The notes under the pieces are model-generated. The model saw only the letters and a list, made by a program, of their open reading frames with translations, did no database searches and was not told where the DNA came from. This document shows, piece by piece, positions 56,482-64,000 of a DNA stretch of 64,000 nt. Numbering within the stretch: the stretch's first letter is position 1; every line of letters begins with the position of its first letter. The DNA is taken from positions 1-64,000 of the forward strand of contig JAJDDF010000006.1 of the NCBI GenBank assembly GCA_029260455.1. Direction: 5' to 3'. The DNA is from Phycisphaerales bacterium. GTDB lineage: Bacteria; Planctomycetota; Phycisphaerae; Phycisphaerales; UBA1924. Made by a program: the position numbers and the translations under genes.

Positions 56482-56864
56482 GCTATCGGCTAAGTGATCT
56501 CGATCGTTTGGCGCTTAGAGAGCTACGTAAGCGTGGCGATGACCATGGCCTGGCACGTCATGTCATCCATTGGTTGTTCTTTCAGAGCGATGAGCAGCGT
56601 CAGGCAGCTCGGAACGAAGCCATCACGGCTGGATGGGGTGAGTACGGGGACAACATTGAGCCATCCGAAGACGACGTGTGGTGTCTCTCACTTGACGCCA
56701 CCCACGACCTTACCGAAGCGGTGCTCATCCAGCGGTTAGCAGAGATGAATGCGATTGCGGCTCGGCACGGCGGCGTGTATGACGGGTGGGAGGCGCAGAT
56801 TGCAGCGCCTGAAGAGGGGATCCAACGACCCGGCCTGATGGCCCGCTTGTTGGGCAAGCGGTAA
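56478..56864 (+). CDS. RraB-like RNase E regulator domain protein
   Basis: A 128-residue cytosolic protein with GTG start in a GTGA overlap with the pterin dehydratase stop. Features of the RraB (regulator of RNase E activity B) family are: RHVIHWLFFQSDEQRQAARNEAITAGW (helix after a beta strand), DDVWCLSLDATHDLTEAVLIQRLAEMNAIAARHGGVYDGWEAQI, where the YDGWE end is typical. In E. coli RraB inhibits RNase E. RNase E itself is not in the window. Confidence is moderate because the family is divergent. Confidence 0.6.
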   Translation: MSYRLSDLDRLALRELRKRGDDHGLARHVIHWLFFQSDEQRQAARNEAITAGWGEYGDNIEPSEDDVWCLSLDATHDLTEAVLIQRLAEMNAIAARHGGVYDGWEAQIAAPEEGIQRPGLMARLLGKR

Positions 56865-56930
56865 TACTGGAGCCCCGCGTCGCCCTCGCTATACTGCCCA
56901 TCCAATGTCCCGGGGAGACCCGGCGGCACT

Positions 56931-57003
56931 GGGCCTGTAGCTCAGTTGGTAGAGCGCACCCCTGATAAGGGTGAGGTCACAGGTTCAAGCCCTGTCAGGC
57001 CCA
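56931..57003 (+). tRNA. tRNA-Ile(GAT)
   Basis: Complete 73-base cloverleaf: acceptor GGGCCTG pairs with CAGGCCC, D arm GCTC..GAGC, anticodon stem CACCC/GGGTG with loop CTGATAA (anticodon GAT at 56964-56966), T arm with GGTTCAAGCC, discriminator A57003. CCA is not encoded. TATACT at 56890-56895 is a plausible -10, 36 bases upstream. This is the only intact tRNA in the window and is not next to rRNA. Confidence 0.97.
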
Positions 57004-57142
57004 CTTATGCACCTCGATTCGCTGGCCGATGAATCGAGTTGAGACTTCGTAGTACGACTCGGGAGTGAATCCCGGAGCCTGCGGAGTTGTTGCAATAAAG
57101 AATAAGCGCGGGGGCAAGCGCCTGCGCAGTGCTGGGGTGAAG

Positions 57143-57379
57143 ATGCTCCGGAAAGTATTCAACTTGTTTCTGCTTGGATCCGGACTCTCGGGGATTGATC
57201 GCGATGATCCGGTGGCGCGCATGGATCGCATGCGCGAAGAGGCCGCCAGCGAAACTGATTCCCTCGGTGAAGAACTGGGCGGCGATGAGCCGGGTGATGT
57301 GTTGAAGCAAGATGGCGATGGCGAGGCGACATCAGCCCAGTGTGAGGCAACGCCATCCCGAAATAACATCCATTCTTAG
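57143..57379 (+). CDS. possible small acidic protein, hypothetical
   Basis: A 78-residue frame between tRNA-Ile and the phase-variable promoter. It starts with ATG after GGGGTG, has a short hydrophobic N-terminal stretch (VFNLFLLGSGLSGI) and an acidic middle (EEAASETDSLGEELGGDEPGD). No family. The gap 57004-57460 is otherwise non-coding apart from the promoter at 57390. An opposing frame at 56995-57369 is also open but lacks protein pattern, so coding is uncertain. Confidence 0.3.
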   Translation: MLRKVFNLFLLGSGLSGIDRDDPVARMDRMREEAASETDSLGEELGGDEPGDVLKQDGDGEATSAQCEATPSRNNIHS

Positions 57380-57389
57380 AACTTGAGTC

Positions 57390-57418
57390 TTGACAGCCCC
57401 CCCCCCCCCCCCGATAAT
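57390..57418 (+). promoter_or_regulatory. sigma70-type promoter with poly-C spacer (candidate phase-variable promoter)
   Basis: TTGACA (57390-57395) is a perfect -35; GATAAT (57413-57418) matches the -10 at five of six bases. The spacer is exactly 17 bases, G followed by sixteen C (57397-57412). Transcription would begin near 57425; the ribosome site AGGGGAGG at 57446-57453 and ATG at 57461 follow. Gain or loss of C residues by slipped-strand pairing would move spacing off 17 and weaken the promoter, giving on/off or graded expression. The current length fits the ON state. Confidence 0.7.
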
Positions 57419-57460
57419 GTACTGTTGGATACATACTCGTCATGAAGGGGAGGTTCTATC

Positions 57461-58885
57461 ATGGCAACGTTTTCGCGGTTCTTGATTGCAGCAGCGTGCG
57501 CCTTGCCCTTGGCGGCATGCGCAACCGTACACGCGGCGACACCGGCACCTGGCATTGATCCGACACTTGCGCGCGTTGCACCCGCTGAGGTGGATGTTGA
57601 TGGCGACGGCGTGCTCACGAAGAGCGATCTTGTCGCATGGTTGCGCACGCGCTATCGCGATATGAAGATTTCAGATCATGATGGCGATGGCAGGATCACC
57701 TTTGCTGATTCGCGCGTTGATATCGCTCGCATTTTGGGCGGACTCGCGGGCGATCTGAATGGCGATGGTGTTGTTGATGCGCATGACGCTGCGATACTCA
57801 CGGGCAACGCGAGTCGGCATCTGGCTGGTGCAACCATCGCAGATGGCGATCTGAATCTTGATGGCGTTGTTGACCGGCTCGACCTTGATGTGTTGTCGCA
57901 ACTCATGGGCACACGGCTTGAGCAGGATATGGGGGCGCTAGCGCAGGGTGTGATTGATGAGGGGCGTGGGCGAGCGCTGATGATGAGTCGGGCACCAGTC
58001 AATCATATTGTTGTGATTTCGGATGGGTATGATCCCGCGCTCCCTTGGCCAGATGGGATGCCAGATGACTATCCTGCGAATCACGCTGATGACTATAGCT
58101 ATCAATGGCCGATCTGGCCGGACCCGAACGAAATCCCGCAACCTCTTCCGGGTGATGCGCCTACTCCTCATATACACCGAACTGGTCTGAGTTGGGGTCA
58201 CTGGATCGCAGTCAGCCAGTGGCCCGCCAACCATCTCTACTCTCCTTCTGCCGCTTGGGCACCACTGTCCCACGACACAGCAATGAGCGAGTTTGAGTGG
58301 CAAACATGGCCATCCAACCATAATCGCCCGATCAGTGCCACCTGGAATGGGCCCGGACCAGGTGGCGTGCCGCACGAGACCTCTGTTTCTCGGTCGTGGG
58401 ATCCGAGCCATGCTGTGTCGGTGTCATTGGCCCCGAATCCCCACAGCAATCCAGAACTTCCGATGTTGACCGATCCGTCGCCTCACCTCGAGTGGGCATC
58501 GAGCACCTGGCCACACAGAGTCGATGTATCCTCGATCGCATGGCCAACGAATCATGTGGCACAACTGTCAGGTTCCTGGAAAGAGTCGCATAAAATGAAC
58601 CTGTCGATCTATTGGCCCGGTAGTCATCACGGAGCCGTGTCAAAGCTTTGGCCGGCGGAGGACGACACTGGTTGGCCAGCGAACCATGTGACCGATGTAT
58701 CAACGACATGGGGCGATCCAGCAGAACCCGCTTTGCCATTTTGGCCCCCAGGGCATTCGATCTGGAGCACAGCGTGGGATGTCATCCCGACTATTGTTCC
58801 GCTTCTGCGCCCTGGCAAACTCCTCAATGATACGGACAACCAGTTCGAAGTTGGCGACGAAGACGAGGTCCCGGGGCGCGAGTAG
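57461..58885 (+). CDS. exported EF-hand protein with 12-residue Trp/His repeats (first of pair)
   Basis: A 474-residue protein. A signal peptide (with both a lipobox-like LAAC at 17-20 and an AHA|A site) is followed by four EF-hand calcium loops (45-56, 72-83, 98-109, 130-140), DVDGDGVLTKSD in the first. From residue 245 to 440 runs a repeat I do not recognise: W-P-x-x-H-x(4)-S-x-x, exactly 12 residues, as in WPTNHVAQLSGS (361), WKESHKMNLSIY (373), WPGSHHGAVSKL (385), and units at 254, 283, 313 and 405. The tail is acidic. The AGGGGAGG site precedes the start. It is under the poly-C promoter and 12 bases before its paralogue. Confidence 0.8.
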   Translation: MATFSRFLIAAACALPLAACATVHAATPAPGIDPTLARVAPAEVDVDGDGVLTKSDLVAWLRTRYRDMKISDHDGDGRITFADSRVDIARILGGLAGDLNGDGVVDAHDAAILTGNASRHLAGATIADGDLNLDGVVDRLDLDVLSQLMGTRLEQDMGALAQGVIDEGRGRALMMSRAPVNHIVVISDGYDPALPWPDGMPDDYPANHADDYSYQWPIWPDPNEIPQPLPGDAPTPHIHRTGLSWGHWIAVSQWPANHLYSPSAAWAPLSHDTAMSEFEWQTWPSNHNRPISATWNGPGPGGVPHETSVSRSWDPSHAVSVSLAPNPHSNPELPMLTDPSPHLEWASSTWPHRVDVSSIAWPTNHVAQLSGSWKESHKMNLSIYWPGSHHGAVSKLWPAEDDTGWPANHVTDVSTTWGDPAEPALPFWPPGHSIWSTAWDVIPTIVPLLRPGKLLNDTDNQFEVGDEDEVPGRE

Positions 58886-58897
58886 CTGGAGCTTCGG

Positions 58898-60898
58898 ATG
58901 AGACTTGCCAAAGCGCTCCTTTTTGGGTTCTTGCTGAGTTTCCCGCTTGTGTGGATCATCAACAGTTCGCAGTGCGAAGGGCGAAGCTCATCAGCATTCC
59001 GACAGGAGAAACGCGCGGGGATGGTGCCCGCGCACGAGGTGTCGATCAGTGATGGCTGGCCGAGTGTACCGCGCGATATTGCCCGGCACATCAAGCGGCG
59101 CTCGCCGGGCTCGCATCGTGAATCGGTGAGTTCGTGGCCTGTGAATCACCACAGGGCTATGTCCGGGGAATGGGGCAGTGTCGAGTCGTGGGCATCTCAC
59201 TGGTGGCCGCCGAATCACAGTATGCAGATCAGCGTGGAGTGGAACCTGCCGGGCCGGGGGGGGGTGCCGCATGATATCTCTGTTTTGCAGAGTTGGAACG
59301 CGGGGCACGATGTTCACACCTCCACGCTCTTTGAGCCGCACCCGAACCCTGCACTGTCGCGCATTCTTATGAAGCCCGCAGCGCACGGCCAATGGCACTC
59401 CAAGACATGGCGGCACGAACTGGCGGTATCAGAGTTGGCATGGCCGCCAAACCATCTTGATGTGCTGTCAAAGTCGTGGACCCGGGCGCACGAGATGAAC
59501 ACATCGGTGTTCTGGGGCGCGAATCATGCGGTCAGCGCCTCGGCGACATGGCCAAAGGGTCATGAAATGTCGTGGCCTGTGAACCATGATGGTGCCGTGA
59601 GCGATGGTTGGAGTCTGCGGTCTAATCAGGATCCGGTCGAATGGTTTCCCAAAGGGCATTCGATCTGGGTATCGGCAAGTGAGTATGCAACACTGGATGC
59701 CAATCGTGGGGAGCCCGCTGGCGCGATCACATTCAACCAACACTTCATAGAACAGCGCCTGGGCGGTGATGCTGCTGTCGTTGCGAAAGAACACGCTTCG
59801 GATATCACTGAGGGAGTGTCATTCGACAATCCAGTCTCCATCGTCTTGCATGTGCTGGACAATCTGCCGGCGAAAGTGCGTGTGTTGCCGAGCGAGCGGT
59901 ATTACTACTACCGGTTCCCCCTTGGTGAGCGGCGGGTGTCCGGCAATCTGCGCTTCACAAGTGCGGAAGAGGGCCTCCTGCATGTCGGGTATTTCGATAT
60001 GCACGATCAGTCGTCGATGGGCACAATGACGCTCGGGGCGGACGATGGGTGCAGGGTCAGTGAACTGTCCGACGGTGTGTATGAGGTCGCGTTTCGCGGC
60101 CGGCGGGTGGTTTTCGAACTGGCGTTGGAGTTTCTCGAAGTTCCAGATGACTTGAAGTTGGAAGAAGATGAACGTGCGGTGACGGCGCTGCTTGATGAAT
60201 CAGGGTATCGCTTCGTTTTGATTTGGAATGAAACGCACGAGTGCCTGTATTACATTCTGCCCCCGGATGGCTTTGTGCCCGATGAGCTTGTACCGTTCGG
60301 GCCGGAGGAGCATCACACACTTGTCGGGCGCAAGAGCCGCTTTGTGTTTTACAACGACGTGGAAACGGATCGGCGTTTGCTGATTGGTGTGTGGCAGCGG
60401 CACATTATGGACAACTCTTACTTTGATGGGCCGTTTGATCAGGTGCCGCCGCATTTGCCACTTCGACCCATGCTTGAACGCGCGTATCCATATGTGAAGT
60501 GGAAGGGCGGGATCAATGAGCATGGCGTGTTCATTGAACGCCCGGGACAGCGCGTGGCGATCACGCCCTATACCGTTTACCAGAAGCTTGAGGGCGTGAC
60601 GGCGATGGTAGCTGATGCCATGGCGCAAGAGAACGCAGGCGAGGCGCTGTGGTCGGCGCTCACCTATGACTCGAAGCGCGACTTCCATGAACGCTGGAAA
60701 GGGAACGGCGGCACGATTGGTTCGGTGCTTGGCGACGGTTCGCATGTGCAATATATGAGTCAGGGATGGCCAGCCAATCATCGGGGCGATTCGAGCAGGG
60801 CATGGCCTTCGGAACATGCAGCTTCGGTGAGTAAAGACTGGCCTGCGAATCATGAGAGTGCGCTGAGCACCGCACAACCGGTAGCTACGCAGAAGTAA
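58898..60898 (+). CDS. exported protein with 12-residue Trp/His repeats and a unique middle domain (second of pair)
   Basis: A 666-residue protein. A signal peptide (ALLFGFLLSFPLVWIINSSQC) leads. Repeats of the W-P-x-N-H-x(4)-S type start at 80, 103, 182, 194, 206, 226 and again at the C-terminus (624, 636, 648: WPANHRGDSSRA, WPSEHAASVSKD, WPANHESALSTA). Between 280 and 600 lies a unique beta-rich region (VSIVLHVLDNLPAKVRVLPSERYYYYRF...). Residues 115-260 align well with 295-440 of the first gene (PG.GGVPH, AWP.NH...LS.SW). A G9 tract at 59256-59264 encodes Arg-Gly-Gly. It overlaps the convergent adenine deaminase end by 14 bases. Confidence 0.8.
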   Translation: MRLAKALLFGFLLSFPLVWIINSSQCEGRSSSAFRQEKRAGMVPAHEVSISDGWPSVPRDIARHIKRRSPGSHRESVSSWPVNHHRAMSGEWGSVESWASHWWPPNHSMQISVEWNLPGRGGVPHDISVLQSWNAGHDVHTSTLFEPHPNPALSRILMKPAAHGQWHSKTWRHELAVSELAWPPNHLDVLSKSWTRAHEMNTSVFWGANHAVSASATWPKGHEMSWPVNHDGAVSDGWSLRSNQDPVEWFPKGHSIWVSASEYATLDANRGEPAGAITFNQHFIEQRLGGDAAVVAKEHASDITEGVSFDNPVSIVLHVLDNLPAKVRVLPSERYYYYRFPLGERRVSGNLRFTSAEEGLLHVGYFDMHDQSSMGTMTLGADDGCRVSELSDGVYEVAFRGRRVVFELALEFLEVPDDLKLEEDERAVTALLDESGYRFVLIWNETHECLYYILPPDGFVPDELVPFGPEEHHTLVGRKSRFVFYNDVETDRRLLIGVWQRHIMDNSYFDGPFDQVPPHLPLRPMLERAYPYVKWKGGINEHGVFIERPGQRVAITPYTVYQKLEGVTAMVADAMAQENAGEALWSALTYDSKRDFHERWKGNGGTIGSVLGDGSHVQYMSQGWPANHRGDSSRAWPSEHAASVSKDWPANHESALSTAQPVATQK

Positions 60899-62681
60899 GC
60901 GGGACGACCTTGAACTGATCGACATCGACGAGGCCGAGATCGGTGAGCTTCAGGTGCGGGATCACGGGCAGAGGCAGGAAGCTGAGCGGCATGAAGGGAT
61001 CGTGATGCGGGCAGCCGAGGGCGTGCGCGGCGCGCAGGAGCGTGTCCTGCTGATCGATCACGGTCTCGGGCGACTGATCTGACATGAGCCCGGCGATAGA
61101 CAGTGGCAGGAGCGCTTTGACTTCGCCCCCACTGACGACGCACTGGCCGCCGCCGGCGGTGGCGAGTGCTTGGGCTGCGACGACCATGTCGCGATCGTTG
61201 TCGCCCACGACAGCAAGATTGTGGGCATCGTGACCCACGGTTGAGGCGAGTGCGCCACCGGTGAATTGAAAACCCTCGACAAAGCCGAGGCCAATGTTGC
61301 CCGTGCCCTTGTGGCGCTCGATGACCGCGAGTTTGAGCAGATCGCGGGAGGAATCTGCGATGAAGTGGCCGCCTTCGACACACGGCGAGCGCTCGAGTGC
61401 ATCGGTGACCAGCTGGTCGGCGTGCATGCCGATGACTCGGATGGTCGAGGCAGCGCCCTCGGGCACCGCGATGTGCAATGACGATTCTTCAAAGCGATCA
61501 GGCAAGCGCACGGGAGAAGCGGGCCACTGCGAAAGTTCACCTGTTTCGAATATTGATTGGCCATCGCGCGCTACGACCCGACCTGCGATGAACGTCAATC
61601 GCGGCATGGGGGCATTGAGATCATCAAAGACAATCATGTCGGCGCATCGACCCGGCGCGATCAGGCCAAGATCCGGCTGTCGATAGTGGTCAGCAGTGTG
61701 GAGTGAGCCACAAGCGAGGGCAAGGACAGGGTCGATACCCATGGCGATTGCTTTGCGGACGATGTTGTCGATGTGCCCATCATCGCGGAGGTCTTTGGGG
61801 TGTCGATCATCGGTGCAAAAACTGATGCGCGATGCGGTGTCTGCGGTGATGAGGGGCGCGAGGGCTTCGAGATTTCTGGCCGCAGAACCCTCGCGAATAT
61901 GAATGTGCATGCCCATTCGCAATTTTTCGCGTGCCTCTTCAAGTGAAGTACATTCATGGTCGGAACTGATGCCGGCGGCGACATAGGCATTGAGTTGGCG
62001 CCCGACGAGTTGCGGTGCGTGGCCATCAACAATGGCACGTTGCAGACCAAGTTCCACTTTGGCAAGGACATCGGTATCTGCAAAGACGACACCGGGATAA
62101 TTCATCATCTCAGCAAGGGCGACGATCTGCCCCTGCAATGCAGGATCATCAAAGAGGCGCGCAAGGTCATGCACATCGATGGTTGCCCCCGAGGTTTCAA
62201 GTGGAGCGCTTGGCACGCAGGAACTGAGGGCCCAGAGCGCGCGGAAGGGCACGCCCCGGGCATCGTCGACGATCCACTTGATGCCCGCGGGGCCAAGAAC
62301 ATTGGCAATTTCATGGGGATCGAAGACGGCGGCGGTGGTGCCGTGGGGCAGGGCAAGGTGGGCAAATCTCGACGGTGGGAGCATTGTGGATTCGACATGC
62401 ATGTGGGCATCGATCAGCCCCGGAGCAATGAATGCACCTTGCAGGTCGAGGTGTTCGCGGGCCTCGATCGTGGCGGGCGCGTCAAAAACGACTGCTGCGA
62501 TGCGGCCGCCGAGGATGCCAAGGCTCCCGGAAATAATCTCGCGGGTGGCAACGTTGATGATGCGGGCATTGTCAATGGCAAGATCGCAGGGGGCATCACC
62601 GCGGGCTGCTGCGAGGAGCGCGGGATCGGTTCGCGAAACGACCGGTACGGGCATCGTGCGTTGGGTGCGGTCTTGTGGCAT
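60885..62681 (-). CDS. ade: adenine deaminase
   Basis: A 598-residue amidohydrolase. AFIAPGLIDAHMHVESTMLPPSRFAHLALPHGTTAAVFDPHEIANVLG is the canonical start of the metal-binding barrel; IHIREGSAARNLEALAPL, ISFCTDDRHPKDL (Cys/Asp region) and DNIVRKAIAMGIDPVLALACGS follow. A further C-terminal domain (about 430-598; VGHDAHNLAVVGDNDRDMVVAAQAL, GGGQCVVSGGEVKALLPLSIAGLMS) is typical of bacterial adenine deaminases. It makes hypoxanthine from adenine. ATG 62681 was chosen over the frame's first ATG, which lies inside the divergent phosphatase gene. Confidence 0.92.
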   Translation of the reverse strand: MPQDRTQRTMPVPVVSRTDPALLAAARGDAPCDLAIDNARIINVATREIISGSLGILGGRIAAVVFDAPATIEAREHLDLQGAFIAPGLIDAHMHVESTMLPPSRFAHLALPHGTTAAVFDPHEIANVLGPAGIKWIVDDARGVPFRALWALSSCVPSAPLETSGATIDVHDLARLFDDPALQGQIVALAEMMNYPGVVFADTDVLAKVELGLQRAIVDGHAPQLVGRQLNAYVAAGISSDHECTSLEEAREKLRMGMHIHIREGSAARNLEALAPLITADTASRISFCTDDRHPKDLRDDGHIDNIVRKAIAMGIDPVLALACGSLHTADHYRQPDLGLIAPGRCADMIVFDDLNAPMPRLTFIAGRVVARDGQSIFETGELSQWPASPVRLPDRFEESSLHIAVPEGAASTIRVIGMHADQLVTDALERSPCVEGGHFIADSSRDLLKLAVIERHKGTGNIGLGFVEGFQFTGGALASTVGHDAHNLAVVGDNDRDMVVAAQALATAGGGQCVVSGGEVKALLPLSIAGLMSDQSPETVIDQQDTLLRAAHALGCPHHDPFMPLSFLPLPVIPHLKLTDLGLVDVDQFKVVPLTSA

Positions 62682-62742
62682 GGTATATGTGACGATACCG
62701 GCTTGGATGGTTCTGCGCCGAAATATTCTATTGGAGTTATCA

Positions 62743-63660
62743 GTGGTTGCACCAAAGAGCACGGATGACACGCACGACTGCCTTGATGGCACTGATGTTG
62801 CACCGCACATGATGACCTGCATGGAAGTCTGGGGCGGCAATCGCGCTGTAGATTCTGCGGTGAGTACGCCCGGCCTTGATGTGTGGGTGCTCTCGCGCCC
62901 GTGGGCGGGTGAAGATCAAGGCGGGGATATTCACTACCTGTCGATGTGCGCCGCGGGGCGGATCTCACGATTTGCGCTTGCCGATGTTGCCGGTCATGGC
63001 GACAGTGTTGCAGGACTTGCGGGCACGTTGCGCACCCTTATGCGCAAGAACATCAATACCGTTGATCAATCGCGATTTACGCGTTCACTCAATGAAGCGA
63101 TGACCGATCAGGCCTCGGGCCGGTTTGCAACTGCGATTCTTGGCACCTATTTCGCGCCGTCCCGACATTTAATTTTGACCAACGCCGGGCACCCAAGGCC
63201 GCTCTGGTTTCGCCAAGATGAAATTGATAATGAAGGAACATGGGCGCTGCTCGATGAGACTGCGCCGGGGGCTCTGCGCGGGCGCGATGACAAGACACGC
63301 GATATGCCAACGAATCTGCCGTTGGGCGTCATTGAACCAACCTCGTACAGCCAGTTTGCGGTGCAGATGGTGCCGGGCGAACTGATCCTGTTTTATTCCG
63401 ATGCACTGATTGAGGCGCCGAGTGGCTCGAATCTGCTGGGAGAACAGGGGCTTCTTGACATCGTGAGCACGATTGATCGAAGTGAACCTGAGCTGATTGT
63501 TGAACGGTTACTTGAGCGCATTGTTGAAGCGGGCCATGGCAAGGCCCTTGAAGATGATGTGACAATGATCATGCTTCACGTCAATGACGCGCCGATGCGA
63601 TCGGTTCCACTTGCGGAGCGCATCTCCGCAGTCGCACGATTACTCGGGTTCAAGGGGTGA
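62743..63660 (+). CDS. SpoIIE/PP2C-type serine phosphatase without sensor domain
   Basis: A 305-residue single-domain phosphatase. GTG 62743 has a GGAG site. PPM signatures are AGEDQGGDIHYLSMCAAGRISRFALADVAGHGDSVAGLAGTL (metal Asp residues), LNEAMTDQASGRFATAILGTYF, LTNAGHPRPLWF and LILFYSDALIEAPSG, ending with LEDDVTMIMLHVN. Only about 25 residues precede the catalytic domain (CMEVWGGN is the usual RsbU-like lead-in). It would dephosphorylate an anti-anti-sigma factor or similar. It is divergent from ade with 61 bases between the starts. Confidence 0.85.
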   Translation: MVAPKSTDDTHDCLDGTDVAPHMMTCMEVWGGNRAVDSAVSTPGLDVWVLSRPWAGEDQGGDIHYLSMCAAGRISRFALADVAGHGDSVAGLAGTLRTLMRKNINTVDQSRFTRSLNEAMTDQASGRFATAILGTYFAPSRHLILTNAGHPRPLWFRQDEIDNEGTWALLDETAPGALRGRDDKTRDMPTNLPLGVIEPTSYSQFAVQMVPGELILFYSDALIEAPSGSNLLGEQGLLDIVSTIDRSEPELIVERLLERIVEAGHGKALEDDVTMIMLHVNDAPMRSVPLAERISAVARLLGFKG

Positions 63661-63703
63661 TTCTCGATTGCTTCTATACTGCATCCTCTCTGGAGGGTTC
63701 GGT

Positions 63704-64000
63704 ATGGCATCAGCAACAGACATTTTCGGTCATGATCGCGCCTTGATCGGCATGGTGCATGTGGACGCCTTGCCCGGAACGCCCGGCCACGACGGACGCA
63801 GCATTGACAACATTGCACAGCGCGCTGCGGCAGAAGCGAAGTTGCTCGTTGATGGCGGCTTTGACGCCGTGGCGATTGAGAATATGCACGATGCGCCGTA
63901 TCTGCTGCGCGATGTTGGGCCAGAAATCGTAGCGGCAATGACTGCGATCGCGGTGCGCGTGAAAGATGTCATTGGTGATGTTCCGCTCGGCGTACAGATT
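63704..64000 (+). CDS. BtpA-family protein, partial (runs off the window)
   Basis: The first 99 codons of a gene cut by the window edge. The start ATG has a TGGAGGG site 8 bases upstream and TATACT at about 63675 as a likely -10. GMVHVDALPGTPGHDGRSIDNIAQRAAAEAKLLVDGGFDAVAIENMHDAPYL and VPLGVQI are the BtpA/SgcQ TIM-barrel signature. In cyanobacteria BtpA affects photosystem I assembly; in other bacteria its role is unclear and it sits with sugar metabolism genes. Confidence 0.88.
   Translation, partial: MASATDIFGHDRALIGMVHVDALPGTPGHDGRSIDNIAQRAAAEAKLLVDGGFDAVAIENMHDAPYLLRDVGPEIVAAMTAIAVRVKDVIGDVPLGVQI

Noticed and set aside
57461-60898. Choline-binding or other known aromatic cell-wall repeats as identity of the Trp/His units
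   Set aside because: Choline-binding repeats are about 20 residues with GW and tyrosines in other spacing; here the period is 12 with conserved W, H and S.

Overview
The window reads as a piece of a planctomycete-type chromosome, most likely class Phycisphaerae. The evidence is indirect: moderately high GC, secreted proteins ending in dockerin-type EF-hands, an FG-GAP/ASPIC protein, a PEP-CTERM-like sorting tail, an HU protein with a long Lys/Arg/Thr tail, and a Gram-negative envelope gene set (LpxA, KdsC, an HldE-type enzyme, AsmA-like, TolC and MacB-type efflux). I see no marker gene that fixes the taxon.

Layout. Bases 1-611 look like the end of an integrated element: a small membrane ORF, an integrase-like C-terminal remnant and the 3' half of a tRNA-Gly gene. 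From 0.7 to 9.4 kb lie exported proteins and a potassium channel, including a coupled three-gene operon (LamG-repeat protein, a protein that may resemble NTR/TIMP domains, matrixin-like metalloprotease). From 9.6 to 20.2 kb are a phosphatase, a GT-C glycosyltransferase, a TolC lipoprotein, tsaC, rpiA, RNA methyltransferases (SpoU, RlmE) and small envelope proteins. From 20.4 to 26.9 kb is a coupled efflux operon (adaptor, ATPase, permease, outer-membrane factor) followed by a DUF481 protein. From 27 to 41.5 kb are alr, a DEAD-box helicase, a giant AsmA-like protein, nadA, a PilZ protein, HU and an envelope-sugar run (kdsC, reversed hldE, GT2) joined to ispE. From 41.5 to 56.9 kb are lipoprotein paralogues, rnpB, a Gfo/Idh-like protein, trpS, a CPBP protease, trpC, a DUF442 protein, ppdK, pabB, lpxA, and the gluQ, DUF192, SpoIIE, pterin dehydratase and RraB genes. 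From 56.9 to 64 kb are tRNA-Ile, a two-gene operon for proteins built of an unfamiliar 12-residue Trp/His repeat, adenine deaminase, a second SpoIIE phosphatase and the start of a BtpA gene.

The most notable signal is upstream of the Trp/His-repeat operon. A consensus-like promoter (TTGACA, 17-base spacer, GATAAT) has a spacer made of one G and sixteen C. Length change in this C tract would alter promoter spacing, which is the classical design of a phase-variable promoter. The second gene of the operon carries an in-frame G9 tract that could frameshift. Together they look like a phase-variable exported-protein locus.

At larger scale the + strand is C-rich on the left and G-rich on the right whichever way genes point. 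The switch falls between about 40.45 and 43.2 kb, which suggests either a replication origin nearby or the edge of a large inversion. Several short dispersed repeat families sit in the intergenic gaps at 8.4, 18.1, 19.5, 41.5 and 42.4 kb.
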